Below are positions 1 through 8,865 of a DNA stretch of 64,000 nucleotides, in pieces. Origin of the DNA: Deltaproteobacteria bacterium (GTDB taxonomy: Bacteria > Desulfobacterota > Binatia > UBA9968). The position numbers and the translations under genes are program-made. The notes below the pieces were generated by a model. The model searched no databases, was not told where the DNA came from, and saw nothing but the letters and a program-made list of their open reading frames with translations. The DNA lies in contig VGTH01000019.1 in NCBI GenBank assembly GCA_016874755.1, forward strand, positions 1-64,000. Reading direction: 5' to 3'. The first letter of the stretch is position 1; each line of letters starts with the position of its first letter.

Positions 1-78
1 AACGCACCACAGCTTGTCGGAAAAGTAGCGCGCGGGACGAAGTATGACAATGGCAAAGAGATGAGGGTCGCCGCCTAG
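1..78 (+). CDS. possible C-terminal end of a gene cut by the window edge
   Basis: Frame 1 is open from the first base to a TAG at 76-78 (25 codons, ending K-E-M-R-V-A-A). The other two forward frames hit stops at about positions 25 and 43. Codon use is G/C-rich at third positions like the genes nearby, and the DNA turns AT-rich right after the stop. This fits the last residues of a protein that begins outside the window. No family can be recognised from so short a tail. Confidence 0.35.
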   Translation, partial: NAPQLVGKVARGTKYDNGKEMRVAA

Positions 79-298
79 TATCTTTTTACACACCTATTGA
101 CAACGGCTCCTCTTACAATATCGCCAAAACACCCTAGGCACATCTATGTGACTGATTTTAAAGAGAATACCATTTATTGAATCGTAAGGTTTATTTACAT
201 AAAGTTGCCTAAAAGCTCCGCAAATCAGCCAAATTCTCCTTGACACTTTAGGCCAGGCTGTACGATGATCGGGCAAATCTAACTGTGGAGGTCTGGCT
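79..298. other. AT-rich intergenic region
   Basis: This 220-bp stretch is clearly richer in A and T than the flanking coding DNA and has no convincing open frame. The only open frame across it runs antisense into the VOC gene and has no coding character. It probably holds the terminator of the upstream gene and the promoter of the VOC gene. Confidence 0.5.
240..266 (+). promoter_or_regulatory. candidate sigma-70 promoter for the VOC gene
   Basis: A perfect -35 box TTGACA (240-245) is followed after 15 bp by TACGAT (261-266). The spacing is shorter than the preferred 17 bp. An alternative -10 is GATGAT at 264-269 with 18 bp spacing. It lies 33 bp before the ATG at 299, and GGAGG (286-290) serves as ribosome binding site. 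Confidence 0.4.
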
Positions 299-994
299 AT
301 GAAAGGCGGATTCAAACACGTCGCACTGTTTACAAAAGATCCGGACAAGCTGCTGGATTTCTACCAAAAACATCTTGGTTTCAGTTTGATCCGCCGCTCA
401 CCGTCGGGATCGCTCTACACCACCGACGGATTGATCATGTACGCGATGTTGAAACATCGTCCCAACACCGAAGCGCGTTGGGTGGGCTACGATCATTTCG
501 GCTTTCACGTCACTAGCATGGAAGAAGCCAAACAGCGCGTCACCAAGGCTTTGCCCGATTGCCAATGGGGCCAGCGGCCGCAAGATGGACGCTACGCCGA
601 GTATCGCTTCCTCGACATGAACGGCCACCCCGTAGATGTCTCCGAAGAAGGCTTTCGCACCAGCGGCGACACCACGCCGCCTACAGTGCGCCACGTGACA
701 ATCGAAGCATCGGATGTCGCCAAGACCGTGGCTTTTTACAGAGATACATTCGAGATGAAAGAGATCGCCCGTGCCACCGACGACGTCACACTTTCCGACG
801 GCACCGTCGCGGTGGAGTTCGTCAAGAAGCAAGGCAGCGGCTCATGCCAAGTGCGCAGCATGGGTTTAGAAGTCAAAGACCCGGGGAGCGTGGCCGCAGG
901 CTTCGGAGAAAAGAAATCGCTGGGAAACGGCAGGTTCGCAGTCAAAGACCTCGACGGCAACACACTCGAGTTGGCCGCGAGCTGGCAGCTCTGA
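299..994 (+). CDS. two-domain VOC (glyoxalase/extradiol dioxygenase fold) protein
   Basis: The 231-residue protein has two vicinal-oxygen-chelate modules. The first starts with GFKHVALFTKD (residues 4-14) and the second with VRHVTIEASDVAKTVAFY (about 128-145). Each carries the usual histidine near its start, and the second ends with the NTLELA strand bearing the glutamate ligand. Such proteins bind one metal ion and act as glyoxalases, ring-cleaving dioxygenases or drug-binding proteins; the substrate cannot be read from sequence. The ATG at 299 has GGAGG 8 bp upstream. It is monocistronic, followed by repeats and a gene remnant. It is distinct from the PhnB-type VOC protein at 41119. Confidence 0.85.
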   Translation: MKGGFKHVALFTKDPDKLLDFYQKHLGFSLIRRSPSGSLYTTDGLIMYAMLKHRPNTEARWVGYDHFGFHVTSMEEAKQRVTKALPDCQWGQRPQDGRYAEYRFLDMNGHPVDVSEEGFRTSGDTTPPTVRHVTIEASDVAKTVAFYRDTFEMKEIARATDDVTLSDGTVAVEFVKKQGSGSCQVRSMGLEVKDPGSVAAGFGEKKSLGNGRFAVKDLDGNTLELAASWQL

Positions 995-1035
995 TTATTT
1001 TTCGTGCTGCGGCACAGCCGCAACCGAAGAAAAGA

Positions 1036-1072
1036 ACCGCCGCAAAAAACGCAAAAGTCGCAAAAAATTTAA
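1036..1072. repeat. period-9 micro-repeat (CGCAAAA type), degenerate
   Basis: Three CGCAAAA-like units about 9-10 bp apart (accgcCGCAAAAaaCGCAAAA and onward) lie just after the VOC gene and end in TTTAACC. This is a degraded member of the dispersed family better preserved at 5251, 55517 and 57017. Confidence 0.6.
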
Positions 1073-1078
1073 CCCAGA

Positions 1079-1128
1079 GGCGGGGCTTAGACCCGCCCTC
1101 CGACAATTGTAGCGTGCGCCGTGCGCAC
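1079..1128. repeat. two short GC-rich palindromes
   Basis: GGCGGG (1079-1084) pairs with CCCGCC (1092-1097), and GTGCGC (1114-1119) pairs with GCGCAC (1123-1128). They sit between the period-9 repeat and the SBP remnant and could form small hairpins. They resemble other extragenic palindromes at 49786, 52301 and 57054 in form, not in sequence. Confidence 0.5.
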
Positions 1129-1218
1129 CGGGAAATTCGCGCAGGCAGCGCAAATTCTCGACTATAGTGGTGCAGGTAGATCAAGATCCGTGCAGTCCCT
1201 CAGTCTTCGTTGGTTCCT

Positions 1219-1413
1219 AGTCCATTAGGATAAGTCTGGGCGGCTCGATCACACGCTGTCCGAAGAGAGTCTCGGCGCGCCAAGGCATCAAAACACCGAT
1301 CCAGCAGAAGCTCAGCGCGGTCAAGATAATTCCGGTCGACTTCACTCAAGCGGAGCACATGGAAAAGCACGCCAAACGCTACCGCGAAATTTTTCTCTCG
1401 AGCAAAAAGTAGC
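1219..1413 (+). pseudogene. C-terminal remnant of a probable extracellular solute-binding protein
   Basis: The frame ending at TAG 1411-1413 reads ...KLSAVKIIPVDFTQAEHMEK then HAKRYREIFLSSKK. This resembles the C-terminus of the periplasmic SBPs abundant in this genome type (an 'I-P-V-D-F ... KRY..IF' ending). No start codon, signal peptide or N-terminal lobe exists upstream; the sequence soon runs into repeats. The following MmgE/PrpD gene starts 4 bp after this stop and lacks a clear Shine-Dalgarno sequence, as if once translationally coupled to a full-length gene. The family assignment is from remembered family endings and needs a profile search. Confidence 0.4.
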
Positions 1414-1416
1414 GCC

Positions 1417-2775
1417 ATGGGAGCCACCGAAGAGATCGCCGAGTTCGTCGCCGCCACGCGCACCGGGGGTATTCCTGACGCCGTGCTGGGATTGGCCAAG
1501 CGCGGCGTGATCGATACCTTGGGTGTCGCCATCGGCGCCGCCGCTCACCCCATCGGCGACATACTGTCGAAAACATTATCGCCGACAAGCACCGGCGCGG
1601 TTTGTCTGTGGAACGGCCGCGGCAAAGTCGACGCGATGGATGGGGCGCTTTGCAACGGCACCATCGGCCACACCTTGGACTTCGACGACGGCGGCGTTGC
1701 GCTGACGCCGATGCATCCTTCGACGCCGGTGCTCGCCGCGGTCTGGGCGCTCGGCGAGAGCGGCAACTTTTCTGGCAAAGACGTGCTGGCGGCGTACACC
1801 GTGGGCGTCGAAGTCGAGTGTAAGGTCGCCAGCGCCATATCGTTAACGCACTACGATCATGGCTGGCACTCGACGGCGGTGCTCGGTTCGTTTGGAGCTG
1901 CGGCTGGCTGCGGCTTTCTGCTAGGTTTGAATGTAGCAGCGCTGCGCACGGCCATCGGCATCGCGGCCTCGATGACCGGCGGGCTGAAAGTCAATTTCGG
2001 CACCATGACCAAACCGCTTCACGCCGGCCTGGCCGCGCGCAATGGCTTGATGGCAGCGCAACTGGCGCAACACGGCTGGACCGCCAATCAAAACGCATTG
2101 GAGACCGGAAAGGGATTTTTCGAGGTCTTCCAGTGCGGCGAAGTCGGCGCGCTGCATCTCGGCCAGCCCTTTCATTTTCACTCGCCCGGTGTCTCGATCA
2201 AGCGCTTTCCATCTTGCTCTGCCACCCACCATTGCATCGAAGCGATGCTCGCGCTCAAAAGCGCCCATAATCTTAGAGCTGAACAGATCGAGCGCATCGA
2301 CTGCAGCGTGCACGCGGTTTCCTACCAAGCGCTACGCAAAGAGCCCGGGGTCTCAACCCCTGAGCAGGGCCGTTTCAGCTTGCACTTCACCATGCCGTTG
2401 ATTGTTCTCGAAGGCTCGGTGGAGCTCAAACACTTCGCGCCGCGCTACTTTGACAGAAAAGATTTGCAGGCGCTTTCCAACAGGGTGGCGATCGCCATTC
2501 ATCCGGAACTCGAAACTCTAGAGTCCAAGAAAAAAGCTTTCGGCGAAGTCACCGTGACTTTGAAAGACGGCCGCCGCCTGAGCCATCGCGCCACGGAGAT
2601 TCGCGGCCGCCCGCCGCTGCCGCTCAGCGATGCCGACGTCGACGGCAAATTTGTCGGTTGCGCCGAGCCGGCACTAGGGGAAGACAAGGCGCGAGCGCTG
2701 TTAACGGCGCTGCGCTGTCTCGAGGCGCAGCAAGCGATGGGGCCGCTGCTGTCCCGCGCTTATTCCCTTGCATAA
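1417..2775 (+). CDS. MmgE/PrpD family protein
   Basis: At 452 residues this has the normal length of the MmgE/PrpD family (2-methylcitrate dehydratase, cis-aconitate decarboxylase and relatives). Family landmarks include LAKRGVIDTLGVAIG near residues 27-41, the DFDDGGVALTPMHPS stretch (about 88-102), HGWHSTAVLGSFGAAAGCG (about 148-166) and the CSATHHCIEAML helix (about 267-278). Members act on tricarboxylic or methyl-branched acids in the cytoplasm. No prpB or prpC is nearby, so a methylcitrate role is not supported; the next gene, a TcuA-like flavoprotein, makes a tricarboxylate-type substrate possible. The ATG has a poor ribosome site and follows the upstream stop by 3 bp. Confidence 0.85.
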   Translation: MGATEEIAEFVAATRTGGIPDAVLGLAKRGVIDTLGVAIGAAAHPIGDILSKTLSPTSTGAVCLWNGRGKVDAMDGALCNGTIGHTLDFDDGGVALTPMHPSTPVLAAVWALGESGNFSGKDVLAAYTVGVEVECKVASAISLTHYDHGWHSTAVLGSFGAAAGCGFLLGLNVAALRTAIGIAASMTGGLKVNFGTMTKPLHAGLAARNGLMAAQLAQHGWTANQNALETGKGFFEVFQCGEVGALHLGQPFHFHSPGVSIKRFPSCSATHHCIEAMLALKSAHNLRAEQIERIDCSVHAVSYQALRKEPGVSTPEQGRFSLHFTMPLIVLEGSVELKHFAPRYFDRKDLQALSNRVAIAIHPELETLESKKKAFGEVTVTLKDGRRLSHRATEIRGRPPLPLSDADVDGKFVGCAEPALGEDKARALLTALRCLEAQQAMGPLLSRAYSLA

Positions 2776-2912
2776 TCGCAGTGCTCCGCATAATGATCCG
2801 CGGAGGAGCGGGAGTTCCCCGGGGTTGATCCGACGCGGCTTGGACATCCGCTCCATATTCGTCCGTAACGATTGGATTTGAGCGATTTCATTCTTTTTTG
2901 TGGGAGGACTCC

Positions 2913-4397
2913 GTGGCCAATCTCAAAGAACTCCAAACCGATGTGTTAGTTATCGGCGCCGGCAATGCCGCTCTGGTGGCCGCCGAAGCGGCCTACGATG
3001 CCGGGCTCAAAGTGACGACCCTGGAGCGCGCGCCGAAGATTCGCCGCGGCGGCAACTCGGCTTTTTCCGGCGGGCTGTTTCGCTTTGCCTTTAGCGACTT
3101 CGAGCATGTCAAAGAAATTGTCAACGAAACACCCGGCGTCGAGTTCACAGACGTCGACGTCGAGCCCTACCCGACCGACATGTTCTACGCCGACCTGATG
3201 CGTGTCACCGAAGGAATGGCCGATCCGGCACTCACCGAAATGCTCGTGGCACGCTCCGAGGAAGTCGTCACCTGGATGGCCAAGCATGGCATCGATTGGG
3301 AACTGCACATGAGCCATGTCGCCAAAGTCAAAGGCAAGTTTATCTGGCGCTCGGGCACGATCCCGGTCTCGGCGCGCGGCGGCGGCCATGGGTTGCAGGA
3401 AATGCACTTCAAGCATGTCGAAGAGCGCGGCATGGAGGTGCTTTATCAGGCGCGCGCCTTGGAACTATCGCAGGACGACAGCGGCGCGGTGAACGGCGCG
3501 CTAATCACGACGCCGGCGGGCAGACAAATGGTCAAAGCCAAAGCCGTGGTGCTCGCCTGCGGCGGCTTTGAATCCAACCCTGAGATGCGCGCGCGCTATC
3601 TCGGCCAGAACTGGGATTTGGTCAAAGTGCGCGGCACGCGCTACAACACCGGCGATGGCATCAACATGGCGGTGGCGGTAGGCGCCAACCCTTTCGGCCA
3701 CTGGAGCGGCTGCCACGCCTCGGTGATCGACGGCGACAGCCCAAACATCGAAGCGGCACAGGATGAGAGCACGCGCTACTCCTACCCTTACAGCATCATG
3801 GTGAATACGCTCGGCGAGCGCTTCGTCGACGAGGGCGAGGACTTTCAGGTCTACACGTACGCCAAGACCGGGCGGCGCATACTCGCTCAGCCCGGCCAGA
3901 TGGCTTTTCAAATTTTTGACGGCAAGACCATTCCGCTTTTGCGCAGCAACTATGTGCGCAGCCGCCCGGTGGTGGCCAATACGATCGAGGAATTGGCCGA
4001 CGGCTTAGGCATCGAACCAAAACGTTTGCGCCGGACTGTCGATGAATTCAACAAAGCGGTGTCACCGGCGGAGTTCGACTTTTCCAAGCGCGACGGCAAG
4101 TGCACGATCGGTTTAAATCCCGACAAATCGAACTGGGCGTCGCCCATCGACACCCCGCCCTATCAAGCCTACTCCGTTGCCTGCGGCATTACCTTTACCT
4201 ACGGCGGCCTGCGCATCGATCCGCAGTGCCGGGTGTTGACCGCGGACGACGAACCGATTCCCGGTTTGTGGGCGGCCGGCGAATTGACCGGCGGATTTTT
4301 CTATCACAACTATCCGAGTGGGTCTGGCTTGATGCGCGGCGCCATCACCGGCCATGTATCCGCGAGCGAAGCCGTGAAATATATCAAAGGCAAATAA
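2913..4397 (+). CDS. FAD-dependent oxidoreductase, TcuA/fumarate reductase flavoprotein-like
   Basis: The N-terminus carries the FAD-binding Rossmann motif (DVLVIGAGNAALVAAEAA), then an acidic ribose-binding residue in TTLERAP and the GGNSAFSGGLFR loop typical of the fumarate reductase/tricarballylate dehydrogenase family. The C-terminal GLWAAGELTGG and YPSGSGLMRGA motifs contact FAD again. I chose GTG 2913 because GGGAGGA (2902-2908) lies just before it; a TTG at 2898 would put that site inside the gene. The protein is 494 residues with no signal peptide, so it is cytoplasmic. Members oxidise or reduce a C-C bond next to carboxylates. Its pairing with MmgE/PrpD hints at tricarboxylate chemistry, but no TcuB electron-transfer partner is visible. 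Confidence 0.8.
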   Translation: MANLKELQTDVLVIGAGNAALVAAEAAYDAGLKVTTLERAPKIRRGGNSAFSGGLFRFAFSDFEHVKEIVNETPGVEFTDVDVEPYPTDMFYADLMRVTEGMADPALTEMLVARSEEVVTWMAKHGIDWELHMSHVAKVKGKFIWRSGTIPVSARGGGHGLQEMHFKHVEERGMEVLYQARALELSQDDSGAVNGALITTPAGRQMVKAKAVVLACGGFESNPEMRARYLGQNWDLVKVRGTRYNTGDGINMAVAVGANPFGHWSGCHASVIDGDSPNIEAAQDESTRYSYPYSIMVNTLGERFVDEGEDFQVYTYAKTGRRILAQPGQMAFQIFDGKTIPLLRSNYVRSRPVVANTIEELADGLGIEPKRLRRTVDEFNKAVSPAEFDFSKRDGKCTIGLNPDKSNWASPIDTPPYQAYSVACGITFTYGGLRIDPQCRVLTADDEPIPGLWAAGELTGGFFYHNYPSGSGLMRGAITGHVSASEAVKYIKGK

Positions 4398-4474
4398 CTC
4401 GCCGCGTAATGCGCCACGCGACGCTGAACGGCGTGATCGTACCACGTCAAGTAGTGTCGTTATCGGGATCGCGC

Positions 4475-4876
4475 TTATTTGAGTGACTTGATATCCGGCT
4501 TCTCCGCCGGTTTCGGCGGCGCTTTGTCGGGGGACTTCGCCTCAAGGCCCGGGGCGGGACCGACGCCGCGTTTCTGCAGCTCATCGATGACCATCTTGGC
4601 GCCGGGGTGGCCTTTGGCCGCCAGCTCTGCGGTTTTGGTCATCAGGGTTTGGAACTGGCTCTGAATCTTCTGCGACTCCTGCAGCGCAGCATCTTGGCTC
4701 TCTTTAGCGATGCTGAGGTTGGTGCGGTCGCGCAGCAATTGTACCGCTTGCGCGCCATGCCAAATCAAAAGCGCTAACAGCGTCAGGAGAAACGCCAGTT
4801 GTAGACTGTTACTTTCCCCGGGCACGAATTCTTCCGCCGCGTCCGCTTGCGAACTTCGTTGTTCATCCGCTTCCAC
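4475..4876 (-). CDS. small membrane-anchored protein of unknown function
   Basis: The 133-residue protein has an acidic N-terminus, one membrane helix (SLQLAFLLTLLALLIWHGAQAVQLL, about residues 23-47 in pieces), a charged coiled-coil-like segment rich in Q and K (about 50-95), and a Pro/Lys/Ala-rich tail ending PEKPDIKSLK. It probably has its C-terminus in the periplasm. It lies 6 bp after the similar bitopic protein 4883-5167, so the two may form a complex. It is the last gene of the lepA-lepB transcription direction. I do not recognise the family. Confidence 0.65.
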   Translation of the reverse strand: MEADEQRSSQADAAEEFVPGESNSLQLAFLLTLLALLIWHGAQAVQLLRDRTNLSIAKESQDAALQESQKIQSQFQTLMTKTAELAAKGHPGAKMVIDELQKRGVGPAPGLEAKSPDKAPPKPAEKPDIKSLK

Positions 4877-4882
4877 AGGTCC

Positions 4883-5167
4883 TCATTTCTTTGGCGCCGG
4901 AGCTTCCGGCGCGCCGCCCAGATTGATACCGCTCGAGACCAGCAGGTTTCTTAGCTGCTCGTCTTTGCTCTGCACGGCAAGGTTGGCCAACACGGTGACA
5001 ACCTGGCGATAGAGCGCTTCGATCTGCACCGTCTGAGCGATGGTTTGCTGGCGATCGCTCAGCTCGGCCTGGGTCGACTGAACGTTGTTCTGCAAAAATA
5101 CATTGACGACGACAAGCAGCAACAACACCGCGGACAAAATCATCGGTAAGATTTTGCTTTTCAGCAT
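4883..5167 (-). CDS. small bitopic membrane protein of unknown function
   Basis: This 94-residue protein starts with a helix (ILPMILSAVLLLLVVVNVFL, about residues 6-25) and continues with a Gln-rich amphipathic region that could be a coiled coil, followed by an Ala/Pro tail (EAPAPKK). Its layout is the same as its downstream neighbour. The 190 bp between it and lepB contain a period-9 palindrome, so it may have its own promoter. No family recognised. Confidence 0.6.
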   Translation of the reverse strand: MLKSKILPMILSAVLLLLVVVNVFLQNNVQSTQAELSDRQQTIAQTVQIEALYRQVVTVLANLAVQSKDEQLRNLLVSSGINLGGAPEAPAPKK

Positions 5168-5250
5168 CTTCCCTCTTTCCCTCTAGAGCTTGTAAAAGCG
5201 CGCCGCGTTTCCTCGCATGGTCGGCCTCCGGCGTTAAAGATCGGCTGATT

Positions 5251-5346
5251 TAACCGCAAAGAACGCAGCGAACGCAAAGGTAAGATCCCATCGTGCCATT
5301 TTCAGGCGAAGCCACGGCAGTGATTTTTTGCGTTCTTTGCAGTGTT
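5251..5346. repeat. head-to-head period-9 palindromic repeat
   Basis: GCAAAGAACGCA (5256-5267) is exactly inverted as TGCGTTCTTTGC (5329-5340), each arm belonging to a run of 9-bp CGCAAAGAA units. The 60-bp centre is unique sequence. It occupies the gap between lepB and the small membrane protein gene. Confidence 0.75.
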
Positions 5347-5358
5347 TTCTTCAGCTTG

Positions 5359-5982
5359 CTACCAGATCAGATTGCCCAGCCGCTCCCAGCGCACCCAGCG
5401 GTCGCCGCCGTCCCAGGAGAAATAGATCAGAAAAGCTTTGCCACGCACGGCATCCAGGCTGACATAGCCCCAGAAGCGGCTATCGTAGCTGCGATCGCGG
5501 TTATCGCCCATGACGAAGACATGATTCTCAGGCACGGCGCGCGGCCCGTAGTCGCGGCCACTCATGCCAGCGGCTTGCGGGTCGTCACCTTCGAAGTGGG
5601 CATGGGCATCTTCGACTTGCTTGCCGTTGATGTAAACTTTCTTATTGCGCACTTCGACCGTGTCGCCGGCGACGCCGATCACCCGTTTGATAAAGTCTTT
5701 GGACGGGTCCTCGGGAAAAATAAACACAATCACGTCGCCGCTCTGCGGCTTGCGGTAGTCGAGCAGGTATTTTTCTAAGAACGGCATGCGGATGCCGTAA
5801 GCTAGCTTATTGACCAGAATATGATCGCCGATTTGCAGGGTTGGAATCATCGAGCCGGAGGGAATCCTGAATGCCTGCACGATGAAGGTCCGGATGAACA
5901 GCGCCAGCAGCAAAGCCATAAAAATGGCTTCGGCGTACTCGCGGATGGCGGATTTGGTCTTAACGTTGGCTTGCGCTTCCAT
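5359..5982 (-). CDS. lepB: signal peptidase I
   Basis: This membrane serine protease removes signal peptides from exported proteins. It has one N-terminal membrane helix (AIFMALLLALFIRTFIVQAF), then the catalytic serine in PSGSMIPTL, the lysine region KRVIGVAGDTVEVRNKKVYI and the family box GDNRDRSYDSRFWG. The protein is about 207 residues from ATG 5982. GTG codons at 6000 and 6009 and a TTG at 6027 are in frame upstream; the one at 6000 has AAGGTGAG before it and is a real alternative start. The gene follows lepA after 160 bp, the classical lepA-lepB order, with a period-7 palindrome in the gap. Confidence 0.93.
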   Translation of the reverse strand: MEAQANVKTKSAIREYAEAIFMALLLALFIRTFIVQAFRIPSGSMIPTLQIGDHILVNKLAYGIRMPFLEKYLLDYRKPQSGDVIVFIFPEDPSKDFIKRVIGVAGDTVEVRNKKVYINGKQVEDAHAHFEGDDPQAAGMSGRDYGPRAVPENHVFVMGDNRDRSYDSRFWGYVSLDAVRGKAFLIYFSWDGGDRWVRWERLGNLIW

Positions 5983-6072
5983 CACGGAGTCTTTTTTCAC
6001 CTTACTCACCTTTGCCCAGCCAGACAACCTTACCGTGGATCACTCGGATTTGCCATATCTTCGCTGCGCTCA

Positions 6073-6134
6073 GAATCGCAAATCTCACATTTAATATCTC
6101 AGACTTTGAGATCTGAAATTTGAGATTTGAGATC
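6073..6134. repeat. head-to-head period-7 palindromic repeat
   Basis: The left arm reads as 7-bp units AAATCTC, ACATTTA, ATATCTC; the right arm reads the inverse way as TTTGAGA, TCTGAAA, TTTGAGA, TTTGAGA. Together they can fold into a long AT-rich hairpin. It lies between lepA and lepB, close to the lepA stop codon. Confidence 0.7.
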
Positions 6135-6144
6135 GCGAAGCGCT

Positions 6145-7938
6145 TTAGACTTTCAAGGCGGCAAGAAAAGCTTCCTGCGGGATTTCCACTTTGCCCACCT
6201 GCTTCATGCGCTTCTTGCCCTCTTTCTGCTTTTCGAGAAGCTTGCGCTTGCGCGTAATATCGCCGCCGTAGCACTTGGCTGTCACGTTTTTGCGCAGCGC
6301 TTTGACCGCTTCGCGGGAGATTATCCGGCTGCCGATGGCGGCCTGGATGACAACCTCAAACATCTGGCGCGGGATCAACTCGCGCATTTTCTGCACCAGA
6401 TCGCGGCCGCGATAGTAGGCGTTGTTGCGATGGACGATCATCGACATGGCATCGACCAAATCGCCATTGATGCGCACGTCGAGCTTGACCAGGTCGGCGG
6501 CGCGGTAGCCGGCCACTTCGTAATCCATTGACGCATAGCCCCGGCTCAGCGATTTTAAACGGTCATAGAAATCGACGACGATCTCGTTGAGCGGCAGCTC
6601 ATAGACCAGCATCACCCGATTCGGACCCAGGTAGCGAATCTCTTTCTGCGTGCCGCGCTTCTCCTCGCAGATCTTCATGACGCCGCCGACGAATTCCTGC
6701 GGCAAGTGCAGCGTCGCTTGAATCACCGGCTCTTCGATCCGCTCAATGTTGCCGTCGCTGGGAAACTTGACCGGGTTGTCCACCAACAAGACTTCGCCTG
6801 TGGTTGTAGTGATCTGGTAGACCACCGTCGCCGCAGTGGTAATCAAGCTGAGCGAGAACTCGCGCTCGAGCCGCTCGCGCACGATGTCCATGTGCAGCAG
6901 CCCCAGAAAGCCGCAGCGAAAACCAAAGCCCAACGCCTGCGAAGTTTCCGGTTCGTAGGTAAACGACGAATCGTTCAACCGCAGTTTCTCGAGCGCCTCG
7001 CGCAGCGCCTGGTATTGTCCGGAGTCGGTGGGATAGAGGCCGCTGAAAACCATCGGCTTCATCGGTTTGAAGCCGGGCAGAGGTTGGCTCGCCGGCCGCT
7101 CCTCGCTCGTGATAGTGTCGCCGATGCGCGTCTCGGCAACCTCTTTGATGCCGGCCATCAAGAAACCGACTTCGCCGGCGCCCAATTCATTTACCTCGAC
7201 CGGCCGCGGCCCGTAAACGCCCAAACGCAACACTTCAAAGGATCGGCCGCTTGACATCATGCGGATGCGCGAGCCTTTGACGACTTGGCCATCAAAAACT
7301 CGCATCATCACGACGGCGCCGTGATAGGGGTCGAACCAGCTATCGATGATTAACGCGCGCAGCAGGTCGGTGATTTTGCCTTTCGGCGGCGGCACGTTTT
7401 TGATGATCGCTTCGAGGATCTCTTCGGTGCCGACGCCCTCTTTCGCGCTGGCCAGTATCGCCCCCGACGCATCGATGCCGATCACGTCCTCGATCTCCTG
7501 CTTCACCCGCTCCGGCTCGGCGCTCGGGAGATCGATCTTGTTGATTACCGGAATTACTTCGAGATCATGATCAATCGCCATATGCACATTGGCGACGGTC
7601 TGCGCTTCGACGCCCTGCGCCGCATCGACAATCAGCAAGGCGCCCTCGCAGGCCGCCAAGCTGCGCGAAACTTCGTAGGTAAAATCGACATGGCCGGGCG
7701 TGTCGATGAGATTGAGGGTATATTCCATGCTGTCTTTGGCTTTGTAGTGCAGACAGACCGGGCTGGCCTTGATGGTAATACCACGCTCGCGCTCGAGCTC
7801 CATGCTGTCCAAGATCTGGTCGGTTCGCTCGCGCGCGCTGATGGCGCCGGTGAATTCCAACAGACGGTCGGCTAGAGTCGATTTGCCGTGATCAATATGG
7901 GCGATGATTGAGAAATTGCGAATGCGGTCCGATGTCAT
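6145..7938 (-). CDS. lepA: elongation factor 4 (back-translocating GTPase LepA)
   Basis: The 597-residue GTPase shows G1 [10 protein letters not shown]2 [10 protein letters not shown]3 DTPGHVDF, and G4 NKID, followed by the EF-G-like domains and the LepA-specific C-terminal domain with the lysine-rich end ([20 protein letters not shown]). It binds the ribosome and moves it back one codon under stress. The length is that expected for LepA (about 600). The start ATG overlaps the stop of the upstream epimerase by one base (TAATG), so the two are translationally coupled. Confidence 0.97.
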   Translation of the reverse strand: MTSDRIRNFSIIAHIDHGKSTLADRLLEFTGAISARERTDQILDSMELERERGITIKASPVCLHYKAKDSMEYTLNLIDTPGHVDFTYEVSRSLAACEGALLIVDAAQGVEAQTVANVHMAIDHDLEVIPVINKIDLPSAEPERVKQEIEDVIGIDASGAILASAKEGVGTEEILEAIIKNVPPPKGKITDLLRALIIDSWFDPYHGAVVMMRVFDGQVVKGSRIRMMSSGRSFEVLRLGVYGPRPVEVNELGAGEVGFLMAGIKEVAETRIGDTITSEERPASQPLPGFKPMKPMVFSGLYPTDSGQYQALREALEKLRLNDSSFTYEPETSQALGFGFRCGFLGLLHMDIVRERLEREFSLSLITTAATVVYQITTTTGEVLLVDNPVKFPSDGNIERIEEPVIQATLHLPQEFVGGVMKICEEKRGTQKEIRYLGPNRVMLVYELPLNEIVVDFYDRLKSLSRGYASMDYEVAGYRAADLVKLDVRINGDLVDAMSMIVHRNNAYYRGRDLVQKMRELIPRQMFEVVIQAAIGSRIISREAVKALRKNVTAKCYGGDITRKRKLLEKQKEGKKRMKQVGKVEIPQEAFLAALKV

Positions 7939-8861
7939 TACGGCGCCGAGTCACGCCACCAGGAGATGGTCGTTTTGAGTCCTTGGTCGAGCGGCATTTG
8001 AGCTTGCCATCCTAAGACCTTTTTTGCCAGACTTGCGTCCAGGGAGCTGCGGCGCTGTTCACCGACCTTCGCCGGTGCGTGAATCGCCTCGCAGGGACTG
8101 CCAAGACCTTTGCGCAGCTCTTGGTAAATGGTCACCACGTCGGTTTCTTTGCCGGTGCCGATATTGATCGGCCCGACATAGTCGCTATCTAGTGCCGCTA
8201 GATTAGCACGCACGACATCTCCAACAAAGACATAGTCACGAGTTTGTTTGCCATCGCCATTAATAGTCGGACTCTTGCCCTCAACCAACAGCGAAATGAA
8301 AATCGCCACCACCCCGGCCTCGCCTTTGCTCGACTGGCGCGGGCCGTAGATGTTGGCGTAGCGCAGCGCGATATAGGGAATCCCGAAAGCTTGATGGTAG
8401 TAGCCCAAGTACAACTCGCCGGCGCGCTTGCTGACGCCGTAGGGGCTCGCCGGACGCGTCGGATGATCCTCGGCGGCGGGAAAAACATCTTGCTCACCGT
8501 AGGCAGCTCCCCCGGACGACGAAAATAGCACTTTTTTCACGCCGCTGTTTTTGGCCGCTTCGAGTATGCTAACGAAACCCAAAATATTGACCCGCGCATC
8601 GAACATCGGGTCGGAAACCGAATGGCGCACGTCCATCTGCGCCGCATGGTGATTGAGCACGTCAGGCTTGATCGAGCCGATTAACGCCGCCGCTTTCTTG
8701 TCGGCGATGTCGACTTCATGGAGCTTGGCTTTGCAATTGACGTTGGCTTTCTGACCGGTGGAGAAATCGTCGAAAATGTGCACTTCATGGCCACGCTCAA
8801 TGTAGGCATCGACAATATGCGAAGCAATAAACCCCGCGCCGCCGGTGACGACGATCTTCAT
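7938..8861 (-). CDS. NAD-dependent sugar epimerase (UDP-glucose 4-epimerase-like SDR)
   Basis: This extended short-chain dehydrogenase has the NAD motif [15 protein letters not shown] at residues 6-20, a catalytic SSSGGAAYG strand, and the YGVSKRAGE active-site motif (Tyr and Lys three apart). The 307-residue length fits a GalE-type UDP-hexose 4-epimerase. It lies 4 bp after the UDP-glucuronate decarboxylase-like gene, and both follow UDP-glucose dehydrogenase, so the cluster makes UDP-sugars for a surface polysaccharide or glycolipid. The exact sugar (glucose/galactose, glucuronate/galacturonate or xylose/arabinose) cannot be told from the sequence. Confidence 0.85.
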   Translation of the reverse strand: MKIVVTGGAGFIASHIVDAYIERGHEVHIFDDFSTGQKANVNCKAKLHEVDIADKKAAALIGSIKPDVLNHHAAQMDVRHSVSDPMFDARVNILGFVSILEAAKNSGVKKVLFSSSGGAAYGEQDVFPAAEDHPTRPASPYGVSKRAGELYLGYYHQAFGIPYIALRYANIYGPRQSSKGEAGVVAIFISLLVEGKSPTINGDGKQTRDYVFVGDVVRANLAALDSDYVGPINIGTGKETDVVTIYQELRKGLGSPCEAIHAPAKVGEQRRSSLDASLAKKVLGWQAQMPLDQGLKTTISWWRDSAP

Positions 8862-8865
8862 CCGT

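Noticed and set aside
94-348. 84-residue frame on the minus strand before the VOC gene
   Set aside because: AT-rich, no ribosome site, and it runs antisense into the VOC start.
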